Below, piece after piece: positions 34,496 through 47,454 of a DNA stretch of 64,000 bases. Made by a program: the position numbers and the translations under genes. This DNA comes from Crotophaga sulcirostris (taxonomy: Eukaryota; Chordata; Aves; Cuculiformes; Crotophagidae): the NCBI GenBank assembly GCA_013397455.1, contig VYZB01000079.1, forward strand, positions 1,792,369 through 1,856,368, written 5' to 3'. How positions within the stretch are numbered: the stretch's first letter is position 1; every line of letters starts with the position of its first letter. The notes beneath the pieces were generated by a model. The model saw nothing but the letters and a program-made list of their open reading frames with translations. It ran no database searches and was not told the DNA's origin.

Positions 34496-37400
34496 CAGGA
34501 CAGAGGAACACTAATGCTATCTGAGAGGAGGCATGGACCCCAAAACTAGATTCCATTTCCCAGTGTCGTCACCATGTACTTCTCCCTCCACCAACAGAAG
34601 TGAGAACAACTCCCACCAGCTATGAACAGCATCAACTACATCGAGTTATTAACTCTCCCTTCCAGCTTAGTGGAAAAAAGGTACCAGAAGAGCAGGGGAC
34701 AGGGTAGCAGGTGAGGAGATTGAGGGGAAAGCTGTGACCATGCTGGTTTTTTTCCCAGCCAAAGATAACTCTACAAACCAGAGGCCTACAGTATTTTCCT
34801 CTTGATGCTCTACAGCTGAACACACAAGCAAACCGGGACTGTCAAAGGGACTGAAAGTGAGTGATGGTGCAGTCCAAAGGGGATGATTACTTCTCTAAGA
34901 GACTTCCAAGCAGCACCTGGGGTCTCCAGGGGTGCCAGTAAACAGGATTCTTAGGTGACTTTGCATAAGGCAGGGACCATAAACCAGAAGGTGCTCAGAG
35001 AACAAGAATGACTCTGCACTCAGAAAACTAGGGAGGTGGCAAGCAGCGGACAGTGACACGATGGTGCTAAGTATGGCCCTCATAATGACAGACCTCCTCC
35101 AAGTGCAGATTAGACCTTCAAGTCCAGCCAACTCATCTAAAGCATGCATTGGCTGGGAGGAAGCAGAGCAGACTGGCTCCAGGCCCCACGAGATAATTGC
35201 TGAGCCTGGGCAAGCGGTCTTGAGGCTGCAGGTGGGTTGAGAAAGAGGAGGACAACAGCTGTTTCTACTTCATCCAGGTCTTCCGTGCCAGGTCATCCTT
35301 CCCTAGCACAGCCATGGCTCTCTACAGACTCATCAGAGCCCATTCTTCTGAAAATGCTTTCACATACACCAATAATAACCTGAGAGCCCAGGCAGGGCTG
35401 AAGCAAGATGAACAAAGGCAGAGATTCAGAGTTGTGGTTCCAGCCAGATCTTCACCAACATATCTCTATGCATTCCAGGTTTGGGAAGGAAAGAAACAAG
35501 TTTGAGGAAGGTGGGAAGTAGCTTCTCTGAATTTCGACTGATGAAGAGGGGACGGAAGGAAGTCTCATGAGTCAACCACCTCTTTTCAGTTGCAGCCCCA
35601 ATTTTCTCACCTTCCCCTGCCAGATCACCAGAAACAGCCACCACAGAATGCCATGTCCAGTACCCAGGACACATGCAGTAAAAGGTGACTCCCCTGCTTG
35701 ATCCATGATATCCATATAGACGTAACTTGAGCTTAAAAGTAGCACTTCCAATGCAGAAAAGGGAGGTTGGTTCTCCATGGCTCCCCTCAACCCTTGCCCT
35801 AGCTCTGCAAAGAGGCTGAGGACATCTCTCAGTGCTTATGGAACAGGGTGACCCCTGCTAAGCCTGCAAGCTGTGGAGATGCTTGCGGCATCAGCAGGCT
35901 CCACTCAACATCTCCACTCCTCTCAGGAAGAATAGGCTTGATGATGTTTTGACTCCCTTCTCAAAGACTCCCACACGGCACTTTACAATCCAACTTTGCT
36001 CTCAAATACACATCCTGGGCTGCATCCCAGAGATGTATGTCAGGCACGAAGCGCTGTCAGTCAGCCCCAGTCACAACACATCAGGGCTTCAGAGAAGTCT
36101 GACTGATCCTGGCGAGGGGGGAGGGAGCACAGGAAAGAGAAAAAAAAAAGGCTGAACAGCAAAAAAAAAAAAAAAAGAAAGAATATGGGAGGAGAAAGGC
36201 AAATCAAGCAGGAAAATGGCAGGGACTATTCCATACAGCAAGGATGTTTTTCATGTGTGATACAGTGGCAGTGTCAGGTGCCGAAAAGGACAAAGATGTT
36301 CAGATACAAAGTCACAGGGAGGAGAGTGGAGAAAGCTCCTGGGAGGGCTCCTGGTCTGATAATAGGTGTCTCTCATCCACGTAGCTTCCAGCATCAGGGA
36401 CTGAAACTCGCTGCCACATCAGCAGCATGGTAATTAATGTAAAATGGGCTGTGGGGATGAAGCTACCAGATAAAGCATGTGTGTGGCTAAATGGCACTTT
36501 GGAGCTGGATCCAGTATTGGCAGTCTCAACCAAGAACAACCAAACAGCCATGGCACCAAGAGTGTCCCTCCCGTGCCATGGAGGAGTTCACAGCACGCAG
36601 GGAAGGGTCACTGCAGGAATTACCTGGGGCAGTTGTTCTGCCTCCACTCACATTTTCCTGCGTAGGAAGATCCCTGCGATACGAACTGCCAGGAAAGGCA
36701 GAGCTGGGCAAAACAGGAACAACTTAGGAAGCAACAAAACCTGGTCTCATTTGAAGACAAAGGTAAATAGATTTAGGCAAGCATCCAGAGGAGAGGTCAG
36801 GGCATTGCAGTGGAGAGGGAGGAGGTCCCTTCCCTTTCTGGGAGATAAAGGGCATGGAGAGGAGACTTCAAACACTCCAGAAAAGTTTAACATTAGTCAA
36901 GAATGCTCATATCATGAATTTCAGTCCCTTCTGCCGGGCATGAAATGAGTAAATATTCATTGGGCTGAAAAGAAAGACAGAAGGGGGTTGAGGAGAGATG
37001 TCTCCATAACATCATTTGTATAAGTATTCACTGGAGCTTGAACAGGAGCCCACATCTCCCCCGTTCCCAGGTGAGTGCTCAAGCAGCTAGGCTGGAAGTC
37101 CTACTTCTTTTTACTCCCTCACTGCAAGCCAGGGTTTAAATAATATTTAGCTATTCCTCACAAAGTGGAAAAGTTCAAATGGCAGGACTGAGCGGACTCA
37201 TGCCACCTCAAAACTAGAATTTCGTGACAATCACGAAGATCTTTCCAGGTGGGTTCAAGCCTCTCTCTCAGGGAAAAAAAGATTAAAGTGAGATGACTTT
37301 AGCCTCTAAATGGTTTTGTAAGAGTGGCCAGCGTTTCTCAGCCTGTGCAGACCCTGATTTCTGAGCCATACCCAGGAGATGTCTCACATGTTGGACTTTG

Positions 37401-38689
37401 CCAGCAAGAGAGGTGTCCAGAGTAACCTTAGGTGTTGTTTAGGCATAAGGTAAGCACTGACCTGTTCAGCACACTGAAAAACAGAGGTGGTACAGGCAAA
37501 AAGCAGAAGCAGATCATCAGGTAGAGTAGGAAACATGGAAATATGGCAGCAGTATTGAGAGGCAGCTGAACAGCGGCTCTGAGGATGCAAACTAGATTCC
37601 CTAAAATTGCTTTATTCTTGGGGTACAGCATAAGTCTGTGAAATAGGCTTGTTTCTCCACAAACCTATGAGAGGGAACAATAGACTTGTGCTCACCTACA
37701 TCATGAAGCAGGTACAATGGTCAGAACCACATGAGAAACCTGCTGCCCAGCCAAACCACGTGAACCTCAGTGAAGTCACATCAGTTTCTTGTTTAAAAGG
37801 AGGCCCGATTGCCTCTCTAGCTTAGGCAGGGGATGCAGCGGTACAACTCAGGAACAATTTTGAATTCTTCATCACTGAGGGACAGATTCCCTTGCATGAG
37901 GATCATCTGCAGCTCTGGTTTCACAGGATGTATTTAGCTCACATAGGGTTGGGTTGGATTTTTCTTTTAGCTGCGTGACAGGCAGGGGAAATGAAATGGG
38001 TGGCGTGTGCTCTGACTTCAAGAGGCATTTGCTAATCTCTGAGGAGGAATCTTATTAGCAAAACGGAAGAGGTCATTAGGGGCAGGAATGGGAAACTCTA
38101 GAAATTACAGATCACCTAGAGAATTGACTGGAAGAAATGGGAGTCTCTGTGAAAGCTGGCTTACGGAGAAACATGAATCCATCCCTCCCATTTCCTTTTA
38201 TTCACCATCTTCACAATCACTGGTGGTTTTCCTCTGATGTAAGCCTACCTCAGCTGAGTGCTACAGCTCATCCCTTCGTGTATCTGCCACATGGCTGATG
38301 GAAGACGTAGCAATGGAATGAGGAGTATGGAGGGAAATCCAGATGGGGAAGCAAAGACAGTAGTGTGAGACCCAAATCCTTTAAACCCTAGGATCATAGG
38401 ATCTCCACCACCTACCTTCACAGAGGAAGAGAGCTCCTGAGTCAGACCACTAGATCCTATAGCTGGGGTGAAGAACCAGCAGTCTTGCGAGTGACTCTTC
38501 TGACCCAACAAAGGAAGAAGAAATGGTTATAGAAAGGAGGATACAGTGAGCCTTGCCTTTCACTGGCTCCTCTGCATATAAATGCCTTTTAGAAAGTGCT
38601 GCAAAACATCTCTGCAAACCTAAGAGGAGACCAAGGAAAGGCAAAGACCCCAGGCACTCTTACCACTCCCCCCATCTTGCCCTCAACCT
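34496..38689. other. Long non-coding stretch, no gene accepted
   Basis: Includes A-rich tracts at 36139-36149 and 36161-36176. A 63-codon frame at 35314 starts in good Kozak context (GCCATGG) but has no recognised motif. A 173-codon frame (36427-36948) is basic and unconserved-looking. Around 38424-38470, CTCCTGAGTCAGACCACTAGAT recalls an old sauropsid repeat. Confidence 0.5.
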
Positions 38690-38960
38690 GTGAAGATATC
38701 AGTGCGACAGCACGTGCTTGCAAACCCCGGCCCAGCTCTGGCTGGGTTAATGTGACAATCCATTTCTGACAGCGTGTCAATACAAAGCAATTTAGGAGTG
38801 CATGAAAAATCGACCCGAGGTAACAGGCAATTTCTCCGCTCTGCTGGTTAGACGGAAGTAGGGACCAGTGAGGCCAGCATCTCCGAGCACGCTCACCTCG
38901 GCAGCACCCGGTCTGCTGGCGCACGCTGTCACATTAGCAGCTCTCAGCAGAAAGGAGGAT
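38690..38960. promoter_or_regulatory. Candidate conserved, CpG-retaining element
   Basis: GGTTAATGTGACAATCC, AATACAAAGCAATTTAGG and ATGAAAAATCGACCCGAGG sit among more than ten CpGs in 270 bases, in contrast to the CpG-poor flanks. The mixture of AT-rich words and retained CpG resembles other candidate elements here. A 111-codon minus frame overlaps but shows no domain. Confidence 0.36.
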
Positions 38961-39010
38961 GGAGCAAGGCAGGAGCAAGACACCTGCTATGGGGCACAGT
39001 CTCAGGATGG
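38961..39010. other. Spacer between two candidate islands
   Basis: Short unremarkable sequence. Confidence 0.4.
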
Positions 39011-39120
39011 GTAACATCCCATTATTTCTACCCATGAAGATTTTGTTAATTGGTAGGCATTTGGATATGTAACGTAATAAAGTGGTTGAAATACAGTAGG
39101 CAGACTTAAACATACCCGTG
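39011..39120. promoter_or_regulatory. Weak candidate conserved element
   Basis: CCCATTATTTC, TTTTGTTAATTGGTAGG and GTAACGTAATAAAGTGG lie within 100 bases. May be the right part of the island beginning at 38690. Confidence 0.27.
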
Positions 39121-40194
39121 ATTATATGCCAGCACTCTGGCTTCTGGTCCATACAACCTGCCCTGTGGGCATCAAGCCACTGCCTGAACCTCTCCAGGTT
39201 GGAGAGGGACAAGCAGGTGGTCTAGATAACCCAAAAACCTGATGCCAAAAAATTATCTCTTCTTCTGTGTCAAACTCAGAGGATATCTGATGGGACCTGA
39301 GACAACATCCAGCACCACCCTGCTGCCCTTCTACCACAGACACATGGAGCACAGTTCACACTGGTGCACCTCCCCAGACAGGGTCTAAGAAGGCCATAAG
39401 GATTAGCAGGGAGGGGCAGAGGGTGCAGTGGGAGAGGAAGATGAAGGCACTGGCATCACCAAAGGTTGGTCTGCCCTCCTTCCCTCTCTGTCACCAGCGC
39501 AGACTGCAGGGAGGACAATCGCCTGCCTCTTGCACACATGGTAGCCACCAGCAGCCATCTCCAAGCACTGCCCATGCCATGCTGTGAAAGTACGTTGGCT
39601 CAAACACCGAGGCTGGCATAGAAAAGTGGAGGGTGAGCACAATCCAAGCAAATCTGTTTGCAAATTCAGAAAGTAGCAGCGATGTGCTGGCAGCACTCAT
39701 CCAGTGTGATGGGCTAATGGACACTCCCACCACGCTAAAAGCATCAGAGTCTGTCATTATGAAAAGCAGAAAACACAACAGACGGAGCCTGTGCCACTGA
39801 GTCCAGGCTTTTGCTCCCTTGCAACCCTGAAATGTTTCAGTCTGAAGAGTTGATTCAGATCTCTCACTCACCTAGAGAGGCCAGAAGTGCCACCTCCCCT
39901 GACGGAGTCAGGAGAGATTACACTTGCTGCCTATTTTTGAGATCAAATAACTTCAAACTGGGCTGAACGTCTCACCCATGCCATGCACTGTTCACCATAC
40001 ACACAGCAATTCTAGAGGGTGCTAAGCAAAGAAATGCAGAAGTGAAAAGAAGGAAGAATGGGTAAAAAGAGGAAATATAATATTGCTGTGACTCTACCAG
40101 AATAACATGCTGGGTTAAACCTACACTTGGACACATTTTCATCCAGAACATCACAGGGTACAGCCAGGGAAGCAGGGTTTGGGTTTTGGGTCCT
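39121..40194. other. Non-coding stretch, nothing recognised
   Basis: GC-moderate DNA with overlapping frames of 76-126 codons on the minus strand (39122-39871), none with a motif. No repeat seen. Confidence 0.55.
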
Positions 40195-40460
40195 TTTTTG
40201 TGCAGTCGCATTAAAAGTAAGATCCCCATTTTATTTTGATTTAATAAACTAGTTAATGTATGTTAACAAAATTAAAAGTCATTATTAAAGGCAGATGTAC
40301 TGGTGTATGAATAGCTAAGCATCAGCTTTGCCTTTAGATCATCCCCTGCTTCAGTGTATGCTTCTAATAACCAGCTGTCACTTACCAGCGATGTGGTAAC
40401 TCTCTTATTAAATCCTAAATGGGCATATGGAGGTTATGTTTAAAGCAGTACTTTTCCCCC
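40195..40460. promoter_or_regulatory. Candidate conserved non-coding element
   Basis: Very AT-rich with GCATTAAAAG, TTGATTTAATAAACTAGTTAATG, GTTAACAAAATTAAAAGTC, CTTATTAAATCC and GCATATGG. Many TAAT cores and a GTTAAC palindrome; CpG nearly absent except GTCGC and GCGATG. Enhancer-like. Confidence 0.36.
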
Positions 40461-40969
40461 TCTTCTATCTTTTCCCACACACAACTGAGCCAACTCATGA
40501 ATTTCCTGCAACATTTTTTCCCTTTGTTAATGGGATGCATGTTGAGATCAGAAAGGCCAACTGATGACCTGTCTTTTTGTTTTTACATCCCTTTGGAAAA
40601 ATCCATATGACTCTCCCTGTGTCAGAAGAGTCATAATACATCCCAGATGCCTCCGTGCTAATTGCGAGTTTTTCTGCTAGAAGCCTCTGAGCTCCCCTGG
40701 GAAGCCCTTCAACAACTACAAGCCCTGTTTGTCCAGCAATGCCATGTTCCTGCAGTAACAGCCTGGCGAGCTCGACTCTTGGATGAGCCACCAATAAAAA
40801 CCCAGCATGAACACCCCCTTAGTCACAAACTGCATATGCAGAGAACGCTGGACACCGGGGCACCAAGGGGCTTGCAAGAAGTAAAATCTGTTTCTGTGAT
40901 GGAAGTTGGGGTGAAGGTTAAGAGGCAAAATCCATCTCAATTGCAAGGTTCCGATAGGGCTACAGTAAA
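40461..40969. other. Non-coding stretch, nothing recognised
   Basis: A 130-codon plus frame (40662-41054) overlaps 76-99 codon minus frames; no domain or splice context supports coding. Confidence 0.5.
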
Positions 40970-41085
40970 AATGCCACCAAATGCAAATGGTGTTTCAAAT
41001 CATGAAAACAATTCCACTTTCCTTTTTCTTTTTTTTTCACATCTTTTTCACTGACATGAATGCAATTAGCAATGCAGGAGGCAGT
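40970..41085. promoter_or_regulatory. Candidate element with consensus octamer
   Basis: ATGCAAAT at 40981-40988 is the exact POU octamer. GAATGCAATTAGCAATGC near 41057 adds a TAAT core and ATGC words. A T-rich pyrimidine tract lies between. Suggestive of a POU-responsive element only. Confidence 0.33.
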
Positions 41086-43389
41086 ACCTATACCTTCCAG
41101 TATTGTGGTTTCCAGCCAGAAGCAGAGGGGAATGACTTCCCCTGACAGGTCACCCCAATAGAATGAAGTTGCATCAGTTGAGCAGGAATAGAAAGAAATG
41201 CCAGTTCTGCTCAGTCTTACATGGGATCAAACATTAAGACTTGACTCACAGAGACCACATCCCACTGGTCCCATCCTTCCTTGATATAGATCTATATGTC
41301 CTTAGTAGCATTTGAATAGTTAACATCATTGGCTGGGGGTGGAGGGAGGACATGAAAGGAAGAGGCAGTGAGGGGAGAAGTGCAGGCAGAGAACTGTATT
41401 TGCATTACATTAGTGCGGGTTATGCCCTGAAAACTTGAGGGCAATTATGCTAACAGGTCTGTTCCCTGCTCCACCTCCTTCCAGCTCCCTGTGTTGATTT
41501 AGAAAGTGATATATGGAGAATAGGAAACAGGGACCATCGTCCACAAAGAGATGCTCGTGGTGCGGAGACCCTCCCCACCTACCCCAGCATGGTGGGCTTT
41601 CCATCACTCTCCAAAAAGCTGCTGTGCAAGGTGCCTCAGGTGTCCAGGGTGCTGCTGTAACTCCAGATCAGTGCTTTTCCAAGGCACACACTGTGCCAGG
41701 CCCCCATAAGAGGTCAACCGGAGTGATAGGAGGGGCAGGGATTTACCACCTCTCTCTGATTCTCCTTTTGAAGGTACCACTTCCCACCCATACCTGTACA
41801 GGATGCCATCTGGGGGTTGTCCCTGTGTTGTCACTGCCCCTGCCTAGGTATCAGCCATGTGCAGAAGGTACCGCCAGCAGGTGTCCCACCACACTGGAAA
41901 GCCCTGCCTTGATCCTTCCTCTGCGACAAGGAGTTGGCCCCCTGCTTTGACTCTAGTTTTTCCATCATTGCCAGAAGGAGCTGGGACTTGTTACACACCA
42001 GGTAAGAGCATCTGTTGCTACAAAGTCTGAAAGAAACAGACCCTTCCTTGCACCCCACAGAGGTGAACAGCTGGACTGTCTGCCCCAGGCTGTGGTCACT
42101 GCTGCCCTGGGAAGTGCAGGAGAGCATAAGGGCACTTGCTCTCCTCCTGCACTCTCCTCTGGGCGCTGCTATCAGCCACAAACACAGGATATTTGTGGTC
42201 TAAACTTCTCTGTCCTTATGTCTGAAGGTCCTGTACACCATGCTATCAATCATCTGCAGAAATATTAAGCTGCTAGTACACGACAGCGCGAGCTCTCTAT
42301 GTTCATTCACTTGAGGATCAAGTTTCTCAACAAAAGCAGGAGCAGAGTCCAAACACGGAGCCTCCACCATCCCTGATCTCATTATGGCCCTACCACGTGC
42401 ACAAACTCCTTTTCCCTCCAGGTCTCTCTTCCCACAGCACTGACCACAGCTCATAAATTAATAAGTACATTTATTTTTTAAATCAGGTTTGTGGTGAAGG
42501 AGACGTTGAAGATGAAGTGGAGGGGAGGGAGGGAGAAAACAAAACCAAGACATACAAACAGTTCAAACACTGTAAAATGTTTAACAACACATAAGTCCTT
42601 CAAAGCCACAAACCCCTTTGTCTCTGCCCACTGGCCAGATTCACCAATAGGTTTACTGCCAATGCCAGTGTGAAAGGCAGTGGTGCACGAGGACCCAGAG
42701 AAGATTCTACCTCCAATTATGTGCCAAGTTATAACTCAGGAGGGAAAAAAAAACCCTAACAACCTAATCCATAGTCATTCTTTAATCTTGTGCAGCTTAT
42801 TAAAAGCAAGAGGACAAGATAATCCACCCAGGCTGGCAAGTTGAACGCTGCTCATTCCCTCTCCAGAAGAAATCAGCTCATGTTTTCTCTTGAGGGTCCC
42901 AAGAGGTTCAGAGACCAGAAGATACTGACAATATGCTACAGAAAGGAAAAAAAAAATAAGGTAATTATGGAAAAGGTTCAGAGGAAAACATGTTTCTGCA
43001 CAGCTGAATGGGCAGGCAGGAGCTGTACACACAGCAGGAGCTGCTGGCTCCCTGCTCCTGGCCATCAGAGGACTGCACTGGAAAGGGGCTGGGGCTGTTG
43101 GTAGGATGGGCAGCTCCAGTGATTCAGCTTCAACAGCATGATCTACAAAAGGGCTGAAGAAGAAAAAAAAGGCTCTGTTTCAAGCTACAGAGCAGAAGAG
43201 ATCTGGGCTGGATGGTTCACACAGAGGGAAGAGCTAGGCAGGGCGGGCTGTTGTGTCGGACACTTACTCAGCACTTATGTTCACATCCCTCACTGTCTCA
43301 GACTCCTTTAGCTAAAGGGTGGAGGTGGTTCAGAGGGACTGACACACCCAGTGGGACAGCACAACAGAGCATGGCAAGACTCCAGGTGC
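41086..43389. other. Non-coding stretch, nothing firm
   Basis: TTTGCATTACATTAG and GGGCAATTATGCTAAC near 41400-41455 make a small AT-rich patch. Frames up to 145 codons (41513-41950 plus) overlap minus frames and are unsupported. TTTATTTTTTAAATC occurs near 42470. Confidence 0.5.
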
Positions 43390-45613
43390 TAGAGAGGTGA
43401 CAGAAACCAGGAGGAGAAATAAACATGTGGAGCAATGGTGCCAATGGCTCTGCTCCCCTTGGGAAATGCAGGAAAGAGGTGGCAAGGTAGCAATGCCCTC
43501 ACTAATATGATGGATGAAGAAGCATGAGAGGATAAAAGAAGATCAGTTGTGGCCACCACTACTTGGACAAAAGAAATAAAACCAGCTATACTAGGAGAGT
43601 GCTGAAAGTTCTCACTGAAGTAGCAAGAATGGGTTTGGATGGAGATTGAGATTTCTGTTAATACTGGTAGAAAGAGAGAGAAACTACAAAAGATACTCAT
43701 TCAGGCAGACTAAATTCCCAAACGAAAAAAAACAAAAACTAAAACTGCAGCAGTAAAAGCTGATATATACTAGCTCCAATGGTTAAAGTCTTGAATACCA
43801 ACCATAAATGCATCACCAATAAATGATAATGTTTTAGACTCAATATTGGTGAGTGATAAGAACACAGTAGAAGAGCTGGAACTGGAAAATCACCTTGGAC
43901 AGAGCAATTTATTTATAACATGTCTTATTTTGACCTATTTTAAACAGAACAGATAAACAACAGCAGAGTGCTGCCTAAAGGTTCTTGCTTTCAAAAGGAC
44001 AAATCAAGGCCTTCGATATAAAAGGGACGTCCAAATGTCTTTGAACCAAAGGCGAAAGTCCCATGAGACTGAACCCCAAATATGGAAAAAAATATTGAAG
44101 GAGCAGCTCCTGAGTAACTCCTAACTTGCTGGAATGAGTATAGTAATGAGGATAAAAGGAATAAGGATAGAGAATAGAAAGGGAAATGATTAAGCAGCAA
44201 AGACAGCAGTTTTTTAGAGACTGGAAAGTAGAGGAATGGAGTGAGAAGTGCCAGAAGTCAAACTGAGTTAGACTTAGGAAAGAACATTAAAACAAGTAGT
44301 GAAAGGTTCTCTGGGCATACAAACACGAAGACAATAAAGACAAAACAAATAGTGCTGAGATGCAGGACAGAGGAAGAGAGCTGCCAGAAAATCTAGGTGA
44401 GGTCCCAAGATGAAATTAACTCTTCTTAGCAGCTCTGGACAGGGACAGTAATTATAAACATGTGAACCAAGCTAGGTGAGCAATATGGAAAATATTTTTA
44501 CCACAGCTGAGATAGAAGTGAAGATCCAAGATTTTCCTGTAATCAAGTGATAGGGCCAGGTAGCTCGAGCCCAAATTCCTGGAAGAACTACCCCAGGTGA
44601 TGGCAGGACTGTGAGCAAGGTCTTCAATAAATCCACCAGTAAGGAGTTGGAGAGCATAAAATGCAGCACCTGAAAGTAATAAGGATGAGAAAGCAATCTG
44701 AACAGTTGCCAACCCAGTGTGGAAGGAAAGAAGCAAAGACTAGGGAGGGGTGTGAAAGGTAGGAAAAGGCAGACTGTCCTGTTCAGGATTGTTTTCACTT
44801 TTATCTCACTTCTTTTGTTAATAACTGGTCTTCTAGATAAAGCAAATATGTATTTTAGTGAATCTTTTAATGCAACACCTTGATGGGAATTTATTTGCTA
44901 TGGTAAAGAGGATGAGACATAGCCCAGGCAGTGTAGAGGCAGACTGGGATTTGGTAGAGGGAAGGGTATGGTTCGACTGCAGTGAGGTTGACTGTGAAAT
45001 TCCCTTCACGGTGGTCTTGGGAATTGCCATAATCAACAATTTGCCTAATGAACTCATCTTAATGAAACTAGCCCATGAGAAACAGGAGAAAAACAAGGAA
45101 GATGAGGTGGATATCACACTGTAAGCACACTTGGGAGATAACTCCAGCCCAAGCAGTGTAGCTTTCAAGAATTTCTAGCACAAATGGGGAATTTGTAAGC
45201 CGCAAATGACTGAAGAAGATAAGACTCTGCTTGTAGGAGGCAACTGCAAGCTGATTAATGAAATATAGCCACAAAGCAGGCAAATTTGATCCTAGGATAT
45301 GTTCAGGGGAGGTTTTCCAGCAGAGGAGGACATCACCCAATTCACTAGTTAAATTGGTCATCTGTTCTCACAGAGCATATTGGAGGTGGCCAAGAAATGG
45401 GGGAACATGAATTTTCAATTTATTTGGCTGAAGCAGGTGTGATTGCTTTCTCTAACCCAAACATAGTCAGCAAACAAGGGAAAAAGAAATGGTAGTAGAA
45501 GGATGACATGAGTACTAAAAATATATAAACTAGCTAGAAATACGTCCAAGCTCAAAATTATCCCACACCAGAGCAGGGAGGCAGTTAGAGCAAAGAATAA
45601 AAAAAAAGGGGGG
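43390..45613 (+). other. Purine-rich, strand-asymmetric block of unknown origin
   Basis: Over about 2.2 kb the plus strand is markedly rich in A and G; sample 60-base rows at 44161-44400 are about 70-75 percent purine. CpG is nearly absent. Flanks do not share this skew. The plus frames are full of stops, so nothing is translated now. A-rich sense strands are typical of decayed LINE or retroviral bodies, but I could not match any domain, and long terminal repeats were not found. The block ends at an assembly gap, where its right boundary is lost. Confidence 0.4.
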
Positions 45614-45643
45614 NNNNNNNNNNNNNNNNNNNNNNNNNNNNNN
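45614..45643. other. Assembly gap (30 N)
   Basis: Thirty undetermined bases between an A9-G6 run and a G-rich sequence (GGTGGGCAGGGAGG). The homopolymeric flanks probably caused a sequencing failure, and the N count may be a placeholder. Confidence 0.98.
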
Positions 45644-47454
45644 GGTGGGCAGGGAGGAAGGAAAGAATTCTAAGATGGAGCCTGCTGAAAGTATGAAAGG
45701 GATTTTCTGAGGTGGTTCCCAGCTGGGAATTTGGCCAAGGTACTGGGGTTAACACACCCACTACTCTGAAAAGTACCAAGGGATTTTCAGCAGCCAGAAA
45801 TTGCCAAGACCTCAGTTTTAAATCTCCACTGCTGAAATGCAACTATTTATACAGAGCAGTTCCACTTGAGCAACTATGTGAAATGCTGTTCTGAGACTCT
45901 CAAAAGTCTCCTGGGGAGCAGGCAAAAAAAAAAAAAATACATACATTCTGTCTGGAGCTGATTCTCTTTCCACACTTCTCTCCCTCTCATCCGTCTTCAC
46001 CACTAACAGGATTTGCATCAGAGCAGCCCAGCCCTTGGAGCCATGCAGCTCCCAGCCCCTCTCGCTGAGCTTGTCATACCATGGACTCATCACCTTTGGA
46101 CATTCAAGCACGAGGAGTGGGATCGCAGGCGGCCAAGGTTGACTTTGGCCACACATCACACACCTCTTGCCCCTCCCGGCAAGCAGGGAAAGAGTTCAGG
46201 CATCATGGGGTATCGTACAGTTTAGACATGTCCAAGAAATATCAGCAGATGCTTTCAGAGCCACTCAAGACTTTCTTAATAACATAAGCTCATCTGGAAT
46301 GAAAAAAAAACAGAGCAATCTCCATCGTAAGAGAAAAGAGAAGGTACTAGCACACTCAGTGGTTCCAAGAGACCAAAGAGTTCATCTTTACATACACCAA
46401 GTCCTTATGCACACGTACGAGGAACAGCCACTCTTTGGGACATCCAGGTATCCCAAAGCCAGGTGTACTTTTTCTGAACTCAAAGTACTGTGTTTCCATG
46501 CAAGAGCCACCACATACTGCAAAAAGAGACTGCTCAGCCAGGGTTCTCCGTTTTGGGGAGGATTTTTCTTTTTTTTATACCCTTGTCCCTTCTTTGACAC
46601 CATATTATTTGTGCCATCTGCTCAATGATACCAGTGAAAGTGTCCCCACCAAAGCCTGGACACGAACCAAGGTGTGTTGCAAGTTCTGCCCTGCCAGCAG
46701 CAAGGAGCATCCAAAACACAGCATGCAAATGCCAAAGCACCACAAAAAATCAAACCTGAGCAGACTTAATCCTCCTCCAACTGCTCAGCTCCTTGACGCT
46801 CATCTCCTGCTGTTCAGTTTGGCAGCAGGAGTGACTGCAGAGGGAAGCCCAAGTGCTGGGAGTGGGGCAGGAGGCAGAGAGGTGCTCTGCAGTGAGCAGT
46901 GTAACTCTTCTACCTGCAGGCATTTACATGCCACTGGACAGACAGGTGGACAGGAGCAGCCGGAGCAGCTGATACATAGAAGTTTGGCAATAAAACCTCC
47001 AATCCTCTTCTTGGTGCCAGCACACCTCAACTCTGAGCCCATAACTCAGCATGAGAGCAAGCAGGTCAGTCCCCAGCACTGTGACTCCTAAGGCTGCCAG
47101 CAAGGTGAGGCACAGTTGGCACTTATCCTCCCTCCTCCTGTTCAAAGGAGACACCTTTCCAACTTCCTTAGCTTCATCAGGGTCTCAGGAGCCTAAACCA
47201 CAACAGAGAAGGGCCAAGCAAACTGTACTGGATGCTGGTAGAAATATGCCCAGTGCTGCTATGTCCCACCTCACAGCCAGCCCTTCCTTTGCGACTTGCA
47301 CAAACCAAGCTGTGTCGCTGCGCTACCCAACATCCCTCTCCACCCCCAGCCTCCTGGAGTCCCCACGGGAGAGGGGCTGGGAGGGGGCCAGGCTGCCCAG
47401 TCCCAGCCCTCACCGGGTGCCTGGTGGTCCCCATGGGACTCCCACCCTCCTTGC
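45644..47454. other. Non-coding stretch, longest chance frame in window
   Basis: The longest open frame of the window, 218 codons (46435-47091 plus), is here, overlapped by 153- and 80-codon frames. Its composition is unstructured, with no motif, so it is not called. Two A/T runs near 45925-45938 and 46566-46577 are simple sequence. Confidence 0.5.

Noticed and set aside
35314..35505. 63-codon frame with good Kozak start
   Set aside because: Single short frame without conservation evidence or neighbouring exons.
36427..36948. 173-codon plus frame in moderate Kozak context
   Set aside because: No domain; ATG context unremarkable; adjacent A-rich tracts and lack of splice sites point to chance.
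44858..45124. 88-codon acidic/Lys-rich plus frame within the purine-rich block
   Set aside because: The block's skew makes Lys/Glu-rich frames likely; surrounding frames are full of stops.
46435..47091. 218-codon open frame, the longest in the window
   Set aside because: No domain, signal peptide or codon pattern; overlapped by other frames; expected by chance in 64 kb read six ways.
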